From: Isoetes taiwanensis
Taxonomy: Eukaryota; Streptophyta; Lycopodiopsida; Isoetales; Isoetaceae
DNA: 64,000 nucleotides
Direction: 5' to 3'
Assembly (NCBI GenBank): GCA_021234155.1
Contig: JAJEKV010000010.1
Span: 23,152,833 to 23,216,832, forward strand
Part shown: positions 22,099 through 33,919 of the stretch, piece by piece
Position numbering within the stretch: the first letter of the stretch is position 1
How the letters are laid out: every line of letters starts with the position of its first letter
Program-made: the position numbers and the translations under genes
Notes under the pieces: model-generated
Told to the model about the DNA's origin: nothing
The model's input: only the letters and a program-made list of their open reading frames with translations
Databases searched by the model: none

Positions 22099-23529
22099 AT
22101 TGGATTATAGGGCTCCTAACTTCCATGTAGAACTATGGAGCCTTACTTAGTACTAATGACAAGAAAATTTCCAATTTCAAATCATAAAACTTATATTAAT
22201 TAAGAAATAAATTACATCAAATTAAAAGTCACACCTAAAGGGTTCAAAAAAATATTGGACACAAAGGAACACCACCATATTATAACCGTTGACAACCATT
22301 AATATCAATTAACACCATTAACTATTGGAATTAATGAATTTCTCTCTTAACCCCCTGCTTTGGTGCTATTTGTGTGAAGTCTCTATTGTTAGGCGATGGT
22401 TCAAATATTATGTATATATATATCGAGAATCTTAGTCCAACACTTCATAATATCTCCAAATGGATGGTTCCAATAGGCATTTGGTACAGTTCAATTCAAT
22501 TCTTTTGAAAACTATGCAACATCAATCATTCTAATCATCATCCTTTCATTACATCAATAGTTGTTTTTGTGCCTTCATTATGTTTTTAGATGTGTCATTC
22601 TTCAAGTACATTGCTCGTTTGCATATGGTTATTCTTAAATGCAACTTCTCAACCGTTATATATCCTCCTTCATTCTATTCCTTACAAAATAACATACCTT
22701 AGGTGAATTTGGGACAATTCGTACAACATAACATACCTTCAATTTGAGGCAAATTCGACCTCCTCACAAATTCCCACATATTTTGATAGCTACTTTCCTT
22801 TGATATCCTATTAAATTTTATTCCATAGTCATCCCATCCTTCTCTATCCCATTCACGAGGGCAACACATCATGTGGCGCACCTTGTTTATTATTGCTAAA
22901 CCAACATGGCATCAATCAAAGCAATATCTCATCGAGGCCGCAATGTTCCTACTTTCAACCTCTTCATATCGAACAACTTAGCACTTCCCTTGAAAACCTT
23001 TTCGGCGGGGGGGTTTTAATCCTAGTAGTAATGATTGTACTAGCCCATTGTATGGGTCCCATGACCTATTGGTCTCAGTGGGCGTTAAAAAACTATTCTA
23101 TTCTATTCCTTTGTTTAATAAAGAACCCCTTCTCTACCCAATATGACATCTCAAACCTCCTACATTCCCTCCCTCCCTCCCTTCCTCCCTCCTTCTTTTC
23201 CTCAAGCCTGCCCTACTGCTAGTTTTTCTAAGGACATATTTTGAGTTGCCCTTTTTTGGGAAGGTTAAAATTTTATCAGCCCCTTTTATTTTATGGTATA
23301 ATGTAAACTGCCTTTATTTACTACAATTAACATTTATCTATCAAAGTACACATTTATAGAAAACAAAGTAATTTTTGTTTCAAAAATACATAGCAATTTA
23401 TATATGTTTATAAACATAACATAGCTTATATGCATGAGTTCAAGAAAAGATTAGAATACTAAACAAGACAAGGTAACCTTCGAAGATCAAACATCAAACA
23501 ACTTTCTACAATCTCCCAATATGTCTTTC

Positions 23530-23753
23530 CTTTGCATTCATCCATTCCTTGTAAATAGATGATCAATCAATTTCTTCCATGTTCTTTAAGTTAAGTTTAA
23601 TAAGTATTAAAAACCTAAGCTTTTGATGTTCAATCTACTTCTATCATCGTTTTTGATGCTATTCAATTTTGAGAAATCCCTTTCACATTCCACTGTAGAG
23701 GCTGGGATCACTAAAACCATTTGCTATGATTTCTTTATTTCAAAACATAATTA
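23530..23753 (-). pseudogene. hAT dimerisation domain remnant, copy B
   Basis: Duplicate of 11460-11695 with the same PASTVECERDFSKLN string on the minus strand, again followed by the LINE insertion. Confidence 0.6.
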
Positions 23754-25570
23754 TTTTTTTTTTTTTTTTTGAAAGCGGCAAAGGAGTTATATTACATGTA
23801 ATACATAGTAATACAAAATGCCTGAGTAAAACTCTGTTATAAGGCCTTAACTAGGCCTGTCTCTCCAAAAGGAGGAAAATTCAGTTAGATTAAAACACTG
23901 TTTGAAGGATTAAATCCAAAATAACCAGTATTAAACCAGAATTAAACCAGAATTAAACCAGAAAGAGTTTAAGTTTGCTGCATAATACTGAAAATATAAA
24001 ACAGTCGAGCATTGATGATGCCTTAATCATCCATAACTCCATCAAGAGTTATTATTGCATAGGCATGGGTTGTGTTCTCAAAGAGCAGAGTGTCAAGTTC
24101 AACAGCCCCAAGTGCAGCCGAATCCAAAATATAGAGTATCCAGGATTCTCTCGCACCAACACAGATTTTGAGCTTGTCTTCGAAGTATGGTTTGAGTTCC
24201 TGCTTAAATTGCCAGATATCCTCGTCTCTCAGGATCCTCTCCAGTGTTTTGACCATGATGGTTTCAGTCTTAACCCAAAGCAAGGCTTCCAGAACCTCTT
24301 TATGAGTCATTGGCCGTGTGTCCTCTGGTACCTCCCTCATGTGACCTCCTTCACGATGCTTGTTGACCAGGTACTCTGCCATCATCAGCACAAAGATTAT
24401 TAAAATAAGAAGAGAAAAATGCATAGAACCCTTGAAAGGATCCTAAACCATCCCAATTTTTGTCATAGTTTGATCCCCTGCTCAGTCTATGAGCCATGGC
24501 TGCATCTGCCAGCTCCAATTGAATTGTTGTCTTAAGGGAATTCAGATCCGGGTGATTCTGATTTATAGCAACACCGTTTCTATGTTTCCAGATCGTCCAT
24601 AAAACAAGCATTCTAATGGTGTCCATAAAGGGAGAACTGTTTGCTAAAAAGTCATATAACTCTTGTTCTGAGGCAGGGGAAGGACCTATGTAGTTGCTTA
24701 TCCATGTCCAATAAGGTGCCAGCCATGGGCATATAAAGATATGGCAGGGATGTTTCAAACTTGGCCACAACCTAAAGGACATCTATCAGAGATTTGGGCA
24801 TTATACTTTGCTCTGTAAGCATTAGATTTTAGGCTTTTATTGAGCACCAACCATCTGAATAAAATAACCTTCTTCGCACACTGTAATTTCCAACCTTTCT
24901 TTATGACCCCGATGGCCTCCTTCTCTCGTACAACCCCATTGATTTGAGACTTTAGTTCCATGATCACATAACGGGAGGATGTATATCCGGGCCACACACT
25001 TGTATCCTTTGCCTTGCATAGCCGAGCCTCGATCCCTAACTAGAGTTCCATTTCCCATTTGATGTCTAGTGAGGATCCTATGGATATTCCCCGTTCGAGG
25101 TGGAGTCCCGTACCACATTGGAGATTTCTTGTCATGTCTTCCATTCTGTACCATTAGACATACTTGCAATAGTGTCTAATCCACTGAGTTTCCACTCCTT
25201 ATATTTCTTTGGATGCTTTAGAGCCAGACATCCATCCTCTTCATCAACTAAGCCCTGATGCCAAAAGAAATTAAAGTCCCCATAAACATTTTCAATTGGA
25301 TGGGCCTTAAAACAAACAGAAACCTTATTCCAGGCTTGGATGATTCTTCTCATAATGGTAGATGTACCTGGAGCAGGATTAAGTTGGTAGAAAGCTGAAT
25401 CTGGAAGGTGATGAGGGGTAGATGGACTCCCTACCAAAGAGGTTTTCTGGATCCAATATTTAGTGAGGAGAAGGGCAGGAGAGGAGACCTTGATGTTGAA
25501 ACCAAAGATCTCCAGACCAGTTTTGCTGCCAAAACCTGGGCCTGTAAAAACAAATCTTTACATCCTTTTC
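23754..25570 (-). mobile_element. 5'-truncated LINE, copy B
   Basis: Duplicate of 11696-13494, with the same TTTCAAAACATAATT duplication on both sides. The frames differ: a frame break near 24755-24782 splits the zf-RVT region that is continuous in copy A. Confidence 0.85.
24023..24424 (-). CDS. Unrecognised 133-residue ORF in the LINE 3' region, copy B
   Basis: Identical in translation to 11953-12354. No family recognised; see the copy A entry. Confidence 0.35.
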   Translation of the reverse strand: MHFSLLILIIFVLMMAEYLVNKHREGGHMREVPEDTRPMTHKEVLEALLWVKTETIMVKTLERILRDEDIWQFKQELKPYFEDKLKICVGARESWILYILDSAALGAVELDTLLFENTTHAYAIITLDGVMDD

Positions 25571-26031
25571 CTCCTTTTTTCAAAACATAATTGAACTAAG
25601 TTCAATCCAAACCTACTGAAAAACAAAGACTTTCTTGGATAATGGCTCATCATTCTTAAAGTGAAATCCAAGTACTCAACTCTACATTTTCGTCAATCAA
25701 TCCTTCCACCGAGAGAGCAAATAAGCACCTCCATCCATTTGTCACATAATTGTAGCATGCACATCATCATCTCAAGATTTATTACATAATCACGAAGAGA
25801 AAATACCTTTAATACTTCAAAAAAATCAAGCTTACCAAATCTTTATCAAGGCCATCAATTACTTTTTTTAAGACAAAGGACTTACATTCTTCAACGCATA
25901 AGATTCCCGTGTGGACATATGCATAGTGCCATGTGCACAAATATATCCAAAATGAAGACTGTGACGATAAATGATTCCATGCACATCCTTATACGAAATA
26001 TAGCCACATTTTGCCATTGCTGAAAATCGTA

Positions 26032-26408
26032 AAAATGCTTTGCTCTTGCAAAAGTCCAGGGCCAGATGGCCTATAGCCAGAATTCTACGTGGACTTCTGG
26101 GATATAATGAGGATAATTTGGTAACCTTCTTCCAAGGGACTGGAGAGCTTCAAGGCTACATCCAGCAATTAATACATGGCACATTACACTGATCCCAAAG
26201 GTAGACAACCCAGAAAACATTGGTGATTGGAGACCAATAACTCTAACCAACACCAGCTATAAAGTCTTGATTAAGATACTTGCAAATAGATTGAAAGTTA
26301 CCCTGCATGAGATCATCAGCCCGTGCCAGTTTGCCTTTTTACCCCAAAGAAATATTCTTGACAACTACATTGGAGCTGCTGAAGGCTTACATTGGAATAA
26401 ACAGACTA
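26032..26408 (+). pseudogene. LINE RT fragment, plus strand, copy B
   Basis: Duplicate of 13944-14320, including the NIGDWRPITLTNTSYK motif, again cut by the large LTR. Confidence 0.8.
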
Positions 26409-27950
26409 TGATGCTCCCTAAATCTATACGATGCTTCCATCGTATAAATACGGGAATTCCCCTCCCATGGCGGACCATAGTCAGGCCCTCCGTCATACTC
26501 GGACCACTTGGGATGGCGAGTGTTCGGGCGAGGAACACGGAGGTGTCATTCGTCCCACGTCCTCTACGGAAAATCCTATACAACGAAAGCATACATACAT
26601 GTTAGCATACAACCATGAAATCCTATACATCGGAAGTATACATACATGTTAGCATACAGTGGAATCATGCTAAATAATATACCACCACGAAGGTGGCCCA
26701 TCCATCATCATCAATGAAAGAAAAGTACAACCATCAGTAATATGAGCAATATATCATAAGAAGGCGCTACCCGAGGCTCAGACTCAAAGGGGTCAACTGA
26801 CGGCCAGGCCTCAAGATAACAGCAGACGGAAGTATAACATGGCATTGGCTGGCATAAGACAATGGCTAGGGTAGTCCACTCCATCCGCCCCTCATGTGCA
26901 CACTTTGCAGATAGGCTGAATCATGCTATGAGGTGCTTGTAGCCCTCCCAGATGCAATCCCAAGGAATCACCCTTTGGGACTACTCCGGGTTACATCTCC
27001 CAAATCCGGCCGAGGCGGTCGGAGAAGCTTCTCCTTCCAGATCACAACGGTTCCCTAGGTGTGTTAGAAGATATCTGCCACCTCTGTAGCACCCGTATCC
27101 GTACCCGACTTACTTCCCTAAATCTACACAAAGTCGAGGACGTCCATAACGGCCATATTCAACGACCCAAGAGGTGTCAGACCCATACCTGGCCCACATA
27201 CAGTGACCGACTATAGGCCTAGCACATTGTAGGAGCCCCAGTAGCCACGCTCAGCAAGGCTCTACCCCCGATTCCCCAGTTGTGTCCGTTGTTTGGTGCT
27301 GAACCACATCATAGCATCCTCAGCCAGGTTGGCTCTTGTGCACATGCCACATTTACTGGGTTTTTAAGGGTTCTAACTAGGAACATCTCTACTTCTAGAT
27401 GGCCTTTAGGTCTCTACCCTTCTCTTCACGGAGGGAGCAGAAAGAAAGAATATAAACACCGTCTAAGTATCCATCATTATCCAAAACAACATAAGGAAGA
27501 GAATTTAACCATTCCATCTATTCAAAGAAGTGTTAGTGGAGATAGAAGCTATCTAGGAACTAACCAGTCCCTTGGCTGGAGCCATTATCACGATAGGTCT
27601 CCATACTTGGGGTCTGTTGGCAAGAACTGGCAAAAACTGGTAGCTGCTCCTCCTCCCCTCTTCCCAATTCGAATTTGGGGCAAAAATGGGAGTAGGACCC
27701 CTATTTCTCTAACGAAATTAGCAAGTCCCACTTGGCCAATCGAGTTAGGCCAGGTGGCACTCCCTCATTGGTGACATTTAACTAATTACACCTTAATTAG
27801 CATAATTGGGTTAATTATCCCCTAATTTTATTAGCATAGCTAATAAAATCCATTTTAAGAGAATCTAAGTTATCCCCTATAGACCCTTAAGGGTTTAATT
27901 ACATGTCATAGTATGCATACATATACCGTATAAATACTTGGAACGTCACA
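26409..27950 (-). repeat. Large LTR of the third family, copy B
   Basis: Duplicate of 14321-15863, ending in GTCACA beside the C-rich polypurine-tract complement. Confidence 0.65.
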
Positions 27951-29047
27951 TTCTCCCCCCCCTGGATTAATGCTGTCATCAGCATTAGAGTTAGTGGAGA
28001 TTGAATGTACCAAAAGATAACTCTTACTTATGGAAATCAACACAAGATTACATATATAGGTCATAGGACGGAAGTCCTTTAATAAACACAAGAAATAACG
28101 ATAGTAATACCACCCATAACACAAAACTTCAAATACAAAAGTTAATGAATAGTAAACAGTAGCTTTGAATTGCTTTGAGGTTTATTTTCCAATAAAGTTG
28201 GAAGTTTTGTTGCTGTGACAACATCTTAGTTTACTAATTCGACATGTTGTAATGATTTGCAGTATGAACATTTTATGGCTGTGATTCCAAGCTTGATGCA
28301 AGACGAGTCCTTCAATGCATAATATAATTGATAGACATAATATAATTGGTAGAATCTGTTGGTGTGTGTTGGAGCACCAAACTTCCGAATGCTAAAATGA
28401 TATATTGTAGGCAAGGTTCTTTTAATAGACATGCAAAGCCTGATGGTTTTTTGAAGAATTACGAAATATGCAGGCACACATATTTTGACCAAGGGCATAT
28501 GATTAACTTATCAAAGTTTAGGGGTGGATGGTTTGCATTTAGCAATAATGGCAAAACATATAACATAAGCAAACATTGGGCCAAAACCTACAAATGTTTG
28601 TTTCTCTTATCCACCTAAAATTTCAACCACCTTGAAATTACCACCCTTTTGAACCAGTTTTTCAAACCGAAATACATTATTGTGTCGAATTTTTGGGCGG
28701 TGTTGCCTAGATCTCTCTTATTTCTTGCCTCAAGATCATTATGTTTATCTCGTGCTTTAGCCGATTTGTTGATCTCCAACCTGTACCAGCCAATGTGAAA
28801 AGCTAGTTTGATGCTCATGGTGCTATTGCCAGCTTCTGTGAAACCTTGTTGGATATGTAGAATTAGCCTTTTTGAGGAGCACAATGTGCGATCTTGAGAG
28901 CTGTAAGCTCTGGCTTGCACCAGCCTTTACTGCACCCAGGCTTCATCAAAATCCAGCACCAATGACGAACTTCTTAAAAGCAAAAAAGAAGAAGAAGAAA
29001 ACGTGCTACATATATGAGAGCTCCACTTTTGCTACCTAAGTTAAACA

Positions 29048-29078
29048 CTAGTTCTGATTGCGGCGTTGTCGGCTTTGG
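29048..29078 (-). mobile_element. Helitron 3' terminus, copy B
   Basis: Duplicate of 16962-16989. CTAG is at 29048-29051; the hairpin arms are further degraded as read (GCGGCGTTGTCGGC). The Ty3 element at 29428 inserted inside this Helitron. Confidence 0.55.
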
Positions 29079-29427
29079 TAACAATTTGAAGAGGAGAATT
29101 TGGCAGTTGTTTCATCATTGACTAGAAAAGACATGTGGCTTAGAGATGGCGAAGGAGCTATATATTAAATCTTTATTTATTAAGTTTTGGTTGTTATTAC
29201 ATATGCTCATACTCATGAAGAGCAGCTTCCTGTGGTTAAAAGAAAAGGCCATAGTTGATAATTTACCTTCATTTCTTCCAACGCTTTTGGAACTCTCAAA
29301 TAACCATACCACATATAGCAATTTTTGGCCTTCCATACCAACACCTCCTGCAAGAATGAGAAGCATCTTATAATCTCACGAATCATTCTACTGTACATTC
29401 TTGTTCTTTTAACTCACCTCTACACTT

Positions 29428-29988
29428 TGTTTGGGGTCTGGGTTCGAACTCTGGAAGACAGCCCTCCTGCGAGGACCCGTGGATCTAACAGAGAGTCCTG
29501 GGACTATGTCACGGATTTGCAAGAAGAGAAGAAGAAGAAGAAAACAACAAATGAGAGGAAAATGATAAGCTTCCTTGATATCAATGATGAACATACATGA
29601 GCTCTCAATAGAGAGAAGAACCGAAAGGAGACAAGACTCAAAACTCATCTAGAACTCATGTGCGAGCTCTAGTCATATATATAGTACAATGGCCTTGGGC
29701 CCAATATAGACACCGACCGATCTCGGTGCCGACTCACGGAAGGAGGCCTGATTTACAGGAATGTGGGCGGTGCCTCTTGAAGTGCCTAGAATCATCTTGA
29801 CGACGGGCGGTGGCGGGCCGTCACTTGTCCGAGCGGCGCCTCTTGATAGGCTTTGATCTGCGCGTGGGTCTGTTGCTTGGTCTTCTGGCGAGCCTTTGAT
29901 GGCTGACCCGCGGGTGACCGGATCCTTGAGCTTGACCTGTGTCAGTCAGATGCATGAATAGTCCTGTACGGAGGCACAGGGACTAACA
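29428..29988 (-). repeat. 3' LTR of the second Ty3 element
   Basis: 561 bp, TG...CA. On the minus strand a TATATATA box (about 29675-29682) could drive transcription. One end carries a Pol III B-box-like GGGTTCGAACTC on the plus strand. Confidence 0.9.
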
Positions 29989-30001
29989 CTCCCCACCAAA
30001 C

Positions 30002-32967
30002 GACACTCGAGTGAAGAAAAGGAGGAAGGGTTTCGAGGGCGGAAGCCATCTGCTGCGAAAGTGATCCTCACGGGAGTGAGGGCGGGCACCATTATGGTAT
30101 CGGCCAATGAGATCCCGCGTGTTTGAAGAGCGGGAGGAGTGTTGTGGCCAAGGGCGGGATCTGCATCAATAAGAAAAGCGAGATCATTACCATGTCTTCA
30201 AGGGCAAATGGGGCGCCTCAAGAAATGTAATCGACATTCCATGAGGAGGCAGGTCCGGAGGCCAAAGGCACCGACAATCGCATTCGGATTGCAAAGAAAA
30301 AATGGGACGCCGCCAATTTAGGGAGCCGAGCAAAATGCATTTGAGAGCAACACAAAACCTCGCTTGAAAATGGATCAAGGATCGTGAGGTGGTGGCGTCT
30401 CGCAAGAAGGTGTCAAGACCATGAAGCGATCCGCCGCCCGTTTACCAACCACGCCATTAGCAATATAGATCCAATTCGGTGGTGGTATCCGAGTGGCACC
30501 TTCTTCCCAATGTGAGCGGCGAACAAAACGTGGATCCCACCGGAGATCCGTCGAGATCTGAGGTGGAGTCCATCCGCATGACCATCCATGACCTTGGTCC
30601 AAAAAGGGAGGTGCCAATCGAAGTCAGAACCACGGGCGTGGAGGTACGCCTGGGGAAGCATAGGGAGAAGGAACCATGCCCGTATGGGGTTCTTGAAATG
30701 TCTCCACCGAATTGATCGACAAGATCCGGATCAAGAGCTTGACACCAACGATCCCAAAGAGAAGCGAGAGAGTTGAGAGTTGGCAGAGGGCTATCCCATC
30801 CCGTGGGGACCGCCTTGCTATCCAACAGAGCCCGTAATTGATTATAACCTCGCGAGGTGCCGCATATAAATTTGTGCATAGGGAAGATCCTCTCGATGTC
30901 CTAGATACTTCCTTATTCATTTGCGGCGCTTCCGCTTGCCGAGATAAAATGATTGGCAAGCTCGGGCATGTACTCGATGAAGAGTGTGGGTCCGGAGCAT
31001 GATCAGCAAGATATGGATTGTTATCCCGAAGCAACCATTGCACGCGATTGGGGTCACCCCGAAAGAGAGTCGGCGTGGCCCATCTCGGAAGTGTTCCCCG
31101 TATCACCCGGATAGAAATCATGAAATATGTAAGCCATGGGCTGAACAACTCAAGGTGATAAAGTCCGGATCGGCGCGATGCATGAGATCAAAGACCAAAA
31201 GGGCACAAAGATAACCCTTTGTCTTCAATGAAGAGTTCTGGCCAAATCCGAAGAAAATCTGCAGCGTTTCGGGGGAATATTCACAGTCCATCTCGCCGCA
31301 TGCCACCGAAAGGAAGAGGTGGCGGCGAGCAACCACATAATCGTGATAGCAGGAAGGAACCGGGAAGTCCAAAGGCATTCTGTGAATAATGGCGGTATGG
31401 CCGTCAAGTTTTGCTTGAGCCTCATCGCCAGATCAATAGCTTGCTTTGCAAATGTTGTTCAAGATCACGGATCCGGTTGTCCTTTTCTAGCAAAGAGCGT
31501 GATTGGTCACGGACCCGTTTACGAAGTGTTGACTGGGAGGAGGATTGCCCCGCAGTATTGAGACGAAGCACCCGCAATCTCCGGCGTCATCAAGAATCTT
31601 ACTTTACTTCTCGCACCTCCGTAAGCGATCTTGAAGAGAGGTGAGCCGAGAGGTCCGTAGAAAGCCGAGCCGTCAAGGAGGCAATTTGAGCGCCCCGCTC
31701 TGTAAGGTTTTGAACTTGAGTGCTGAAATTTTCACAAAGTTCTGAGTACAAGGCGTTGAGCTTAGCAATATCTCAAGGCCCTGGTACCCGGGAGAGCTTC
31801 TTTGGTCTTGTTGTGCTCCAATAAATTCTGAATTTCTGATTGAGCCGAGCCCGATGATCTGCAAGTTGGCCGACTTGATCCCGCACTTTTGAGATCCGTA
31901 TGAGCCCGTAAGAGAGCTCAGTGCTTGTCTTGAAGTTTGGCCTCAAAGTTGCAACTTGGGCGTGGGCGGCTTTGAAGGTCCCTGTACCGCATCGAGGCCT
32001 CTAGTGCCATTTGAACCCCTGGTCATAAGAGCGCCTTGGGATTCTTGTAACTTGAGAACGGCAACTTGAGCATCCTGCCGATCTTGATACAACAACCCAC
32101 TCGAGGGTGTTGTGGTGGTGGAGCCGGGCTGTTGCCTGGTTTGTGATGTTTGGGAAAGATGGTGTGAACCGGATGGTGTAGCCGAGGAGGAGACAAAGGA
32201 CATGGGTGTGCTGATTTTGGACATGACCAAAGGGAAGAAGGGCGTGAAGTGCCAACTCGGTTAGTCCGTGGAAGGGACCGCCGAGTGGAATTATGAGAAT
32301 TTTTGTGGTGTGGGAGGGAAGTAATGACGGATGAGGGCTTGAAGGTGGCCTCCCCACGAAAACTTTAAAATGGAAGTGGCACCGGGCGGTCCACTTCTTG
32401 GAGAAGACGATAGACATCAATTGGGGCCAATCGATGTGGTGGTTGGAGTGTGTAGCATTGATGACCATGTTATAGAAAGGCTTATTGATATGGGTGTTCT
32501 TGATAGAATACCCAAGGAACTTGCGCCACGAAAACTTAACAAAGGTTTAAGTGGAGGCTTGTCGATATTGGTCGACGATGCACATTGGCATGATAAGGAG
32601 GTGCACCAAACTCGCGGACATCTAGATCCCGTATGGCGCACCATGATAAACAAGGGGTTTGCAAGGGAATATGAAATACCTCAGAAATCAAATGTTGAGT
32701 CAAATAAATGGTGGTGCCATCGATCGACCACGCTGGTGTATCCATTCTGCCGTTAACGATATTGGCGATGAACCGCCTTTCGCTTGGTCGATTTGGAGCC
32801 GGAAGTTCCATTTGAGAGAATTCGAAAAAGCTTTTGTCGCTTCAATGACTTTTTATTTGGGCCAACAAGGGCTTCACGGAAAGTGAAGGCCAAGAAGGAT
32901 ACTGACTCAAAAAGAGCGGATCCTTGGGAGCGTGAGTTTGAAGTGTAGAAAATCTTGGTGCAGCCAT
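30002..32967 (-). pseudogene. Extra ORF region (ORF3) between integrase and 3' LTR
   Basis: A minus-strand ATG at 32967 begins MAAPRFSTLQTHAPKDP. Interrupted frames continue for almost 3 kb. The order is a globular part with TTISLTQHLISEVFHIP (better kept in copy A), a Pro/Gln-rich linker, a long coiled coil, and a C-terminal part with repeated Trp and Arg. The position matches env-like or other additional ORFs of plant Ty3 elements (Athila, Tat/Ogre groups). No signal peptide or clear membrane anchor is visible, so an envelope role is not supported. I do not recognise the family. Frameshifts are dense, many in C/G-rich strings. Confidence 0.55.
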
Positions 32968-33430
32968 GGTAACGATTTGCGTAAAACGAAGAGTGATTCA
33001 AAAAAGCGGAGGGGCGAAAGCAAGTACCGGAGGAAGGCTGAGAGGAAACTAAAAGGTTTTAGGGCTTAATAACCGGAGGCTTAAGAGGTATGAAGAGGGC
33101 TTAAACTGGAGCCGTTGATGGTGCGGTGTCGAAGATGCCAAGGAGTGTATTGAGAGGCAAAAATTTGGCTAAGTCCCCGAAAAACGTAAGGGAGAAGCAA
33201 TGAACGGTGAGGATGAGACGTGAGAGAAGGATCGGATGTGACAGGTGGCCAAAGGACACATATTAATTGTTGACGGGTATGAAAAGAAGCAAGGGCATTT
33301 AATGCAGGCAACTCGAAGTGGGATATCATGAAAACGAATGTGTCAGAGAGTACCACGCTAGATTTTATGGCGGAGAAAAGATTCTCAGTTTAGAAAGAGC
33401 CTTGCATTGCAAACACGTTGGCGAATTTCT

Positions 33431-33473
33431 GATTGGTCCACGTCGACAAGGAGTTCCTCAGTTGGCTATATAA
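33431..33473 (+). promoter_or_regulatory. Antisense promoter-like module inside the Ty3 element
   Basis: On the plus strand, opposite to the element, GATTGG (inverted CCAAT, 33431-33436) is followed by an ACGT core (33440-33443) and a TATA box TATATAA (33467-33473). An ATG lies 30 bp further on, at 33503. Order and spacing resemble a compact plant promoter. Confidence 0.45.
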
Positions 33474-33502
33474 GACAAACCGGGAGTAAACGAAGGCATC
33501 CG

Positions 33503-33826
33503 ATGGCGCTCAGCATGGCTGCTGCTGGTTTGAACGAGGACTGCACTATGCCCACGAACTGTCAGGAGTGGATTACCTGCAAGATGAATTGTCTGGACCT
33601 CTGGCGCTGCCACAATCGTGGCGTGAGAATGGACGGCTGGTGTGCCGGGATGGCTGAACATCCCGACCCGAAGACCAACGGGATGGAGGTGGTTCTGCAC
33701 CTTCGCTGGGATCCCGAAAGCGTAACCTCTACCATCTCCTCCGCATCACCTCGCCCGACCCGGAGTAGAGGGTTTTTCCTCTTAGGTTTTTTAGTAGATA
33801 GGGCTCGGGCTCGTTTTTGTATATAG
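33503..33826 (+). CDS. Antisense Cys-rich ORF within the Ty3 element
   Basis: A 107-residue frame on the strand opposite gag-pol, beginning MALSMAAAGLNEDC. The first half has six cysteines spaced C-x5-C-x5-C-x3-C-x5-C-x10-C; the second half has HLRWDPES and a Ser/Arg-rich tail. The frame is open across a GC-rich stretch where the sense frames are broken, and it follows a CCAAT/TATA module. If a one-base error exists near 33750, the true end would be the TAG at about 33763-33765. Antisense ORFs after integrase are known in Tat-lineage plant elements. The product family is not recognised, and chance cannot be excluded. Confidence 0.4.
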   Translation: MALSMAAAGLNEDCTMPTNCQEWITCKMNCLDLWRCHNRGVRMDGWCAGMAEHPDPKTNGMEVVLHLRWDPESVTSTISSASPRPTRSRGFFLLGFLVDRARARFCI

Positions 33827-33919
33827 GGGCGCTGCCCATAGCGGAAATAGCTGGCAAAGTGCCCGTATTTTGTAAAAAAATATCCACTATAATATAATAT
33901 GCCGCCTTTCTAGTCACTT

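Larger units (their letters stand above)
20833..32883. repeat. Tandem segmental duplication, copy B (12,051 bp)
   Basis: Direct repeat of 8756-20832. It continues smoothly at its right end into the rest of the Ty3 element (to 40499), so B is the copy in the original context and A is the added one, or the junction arose by unequal exchange. Near-identity holds over most of the first 8.5 kb. Differences are denser in the Ty3-derived last 3 kb. Confidence 0.95.

Noticed and set aside
30002-32967. Retroviral-type envelope gene in the second Ty3 element
   Set aside because: No signal peptide, transmembrane anchor or cleavage site is visible; the content is coiled coil and low complexity.
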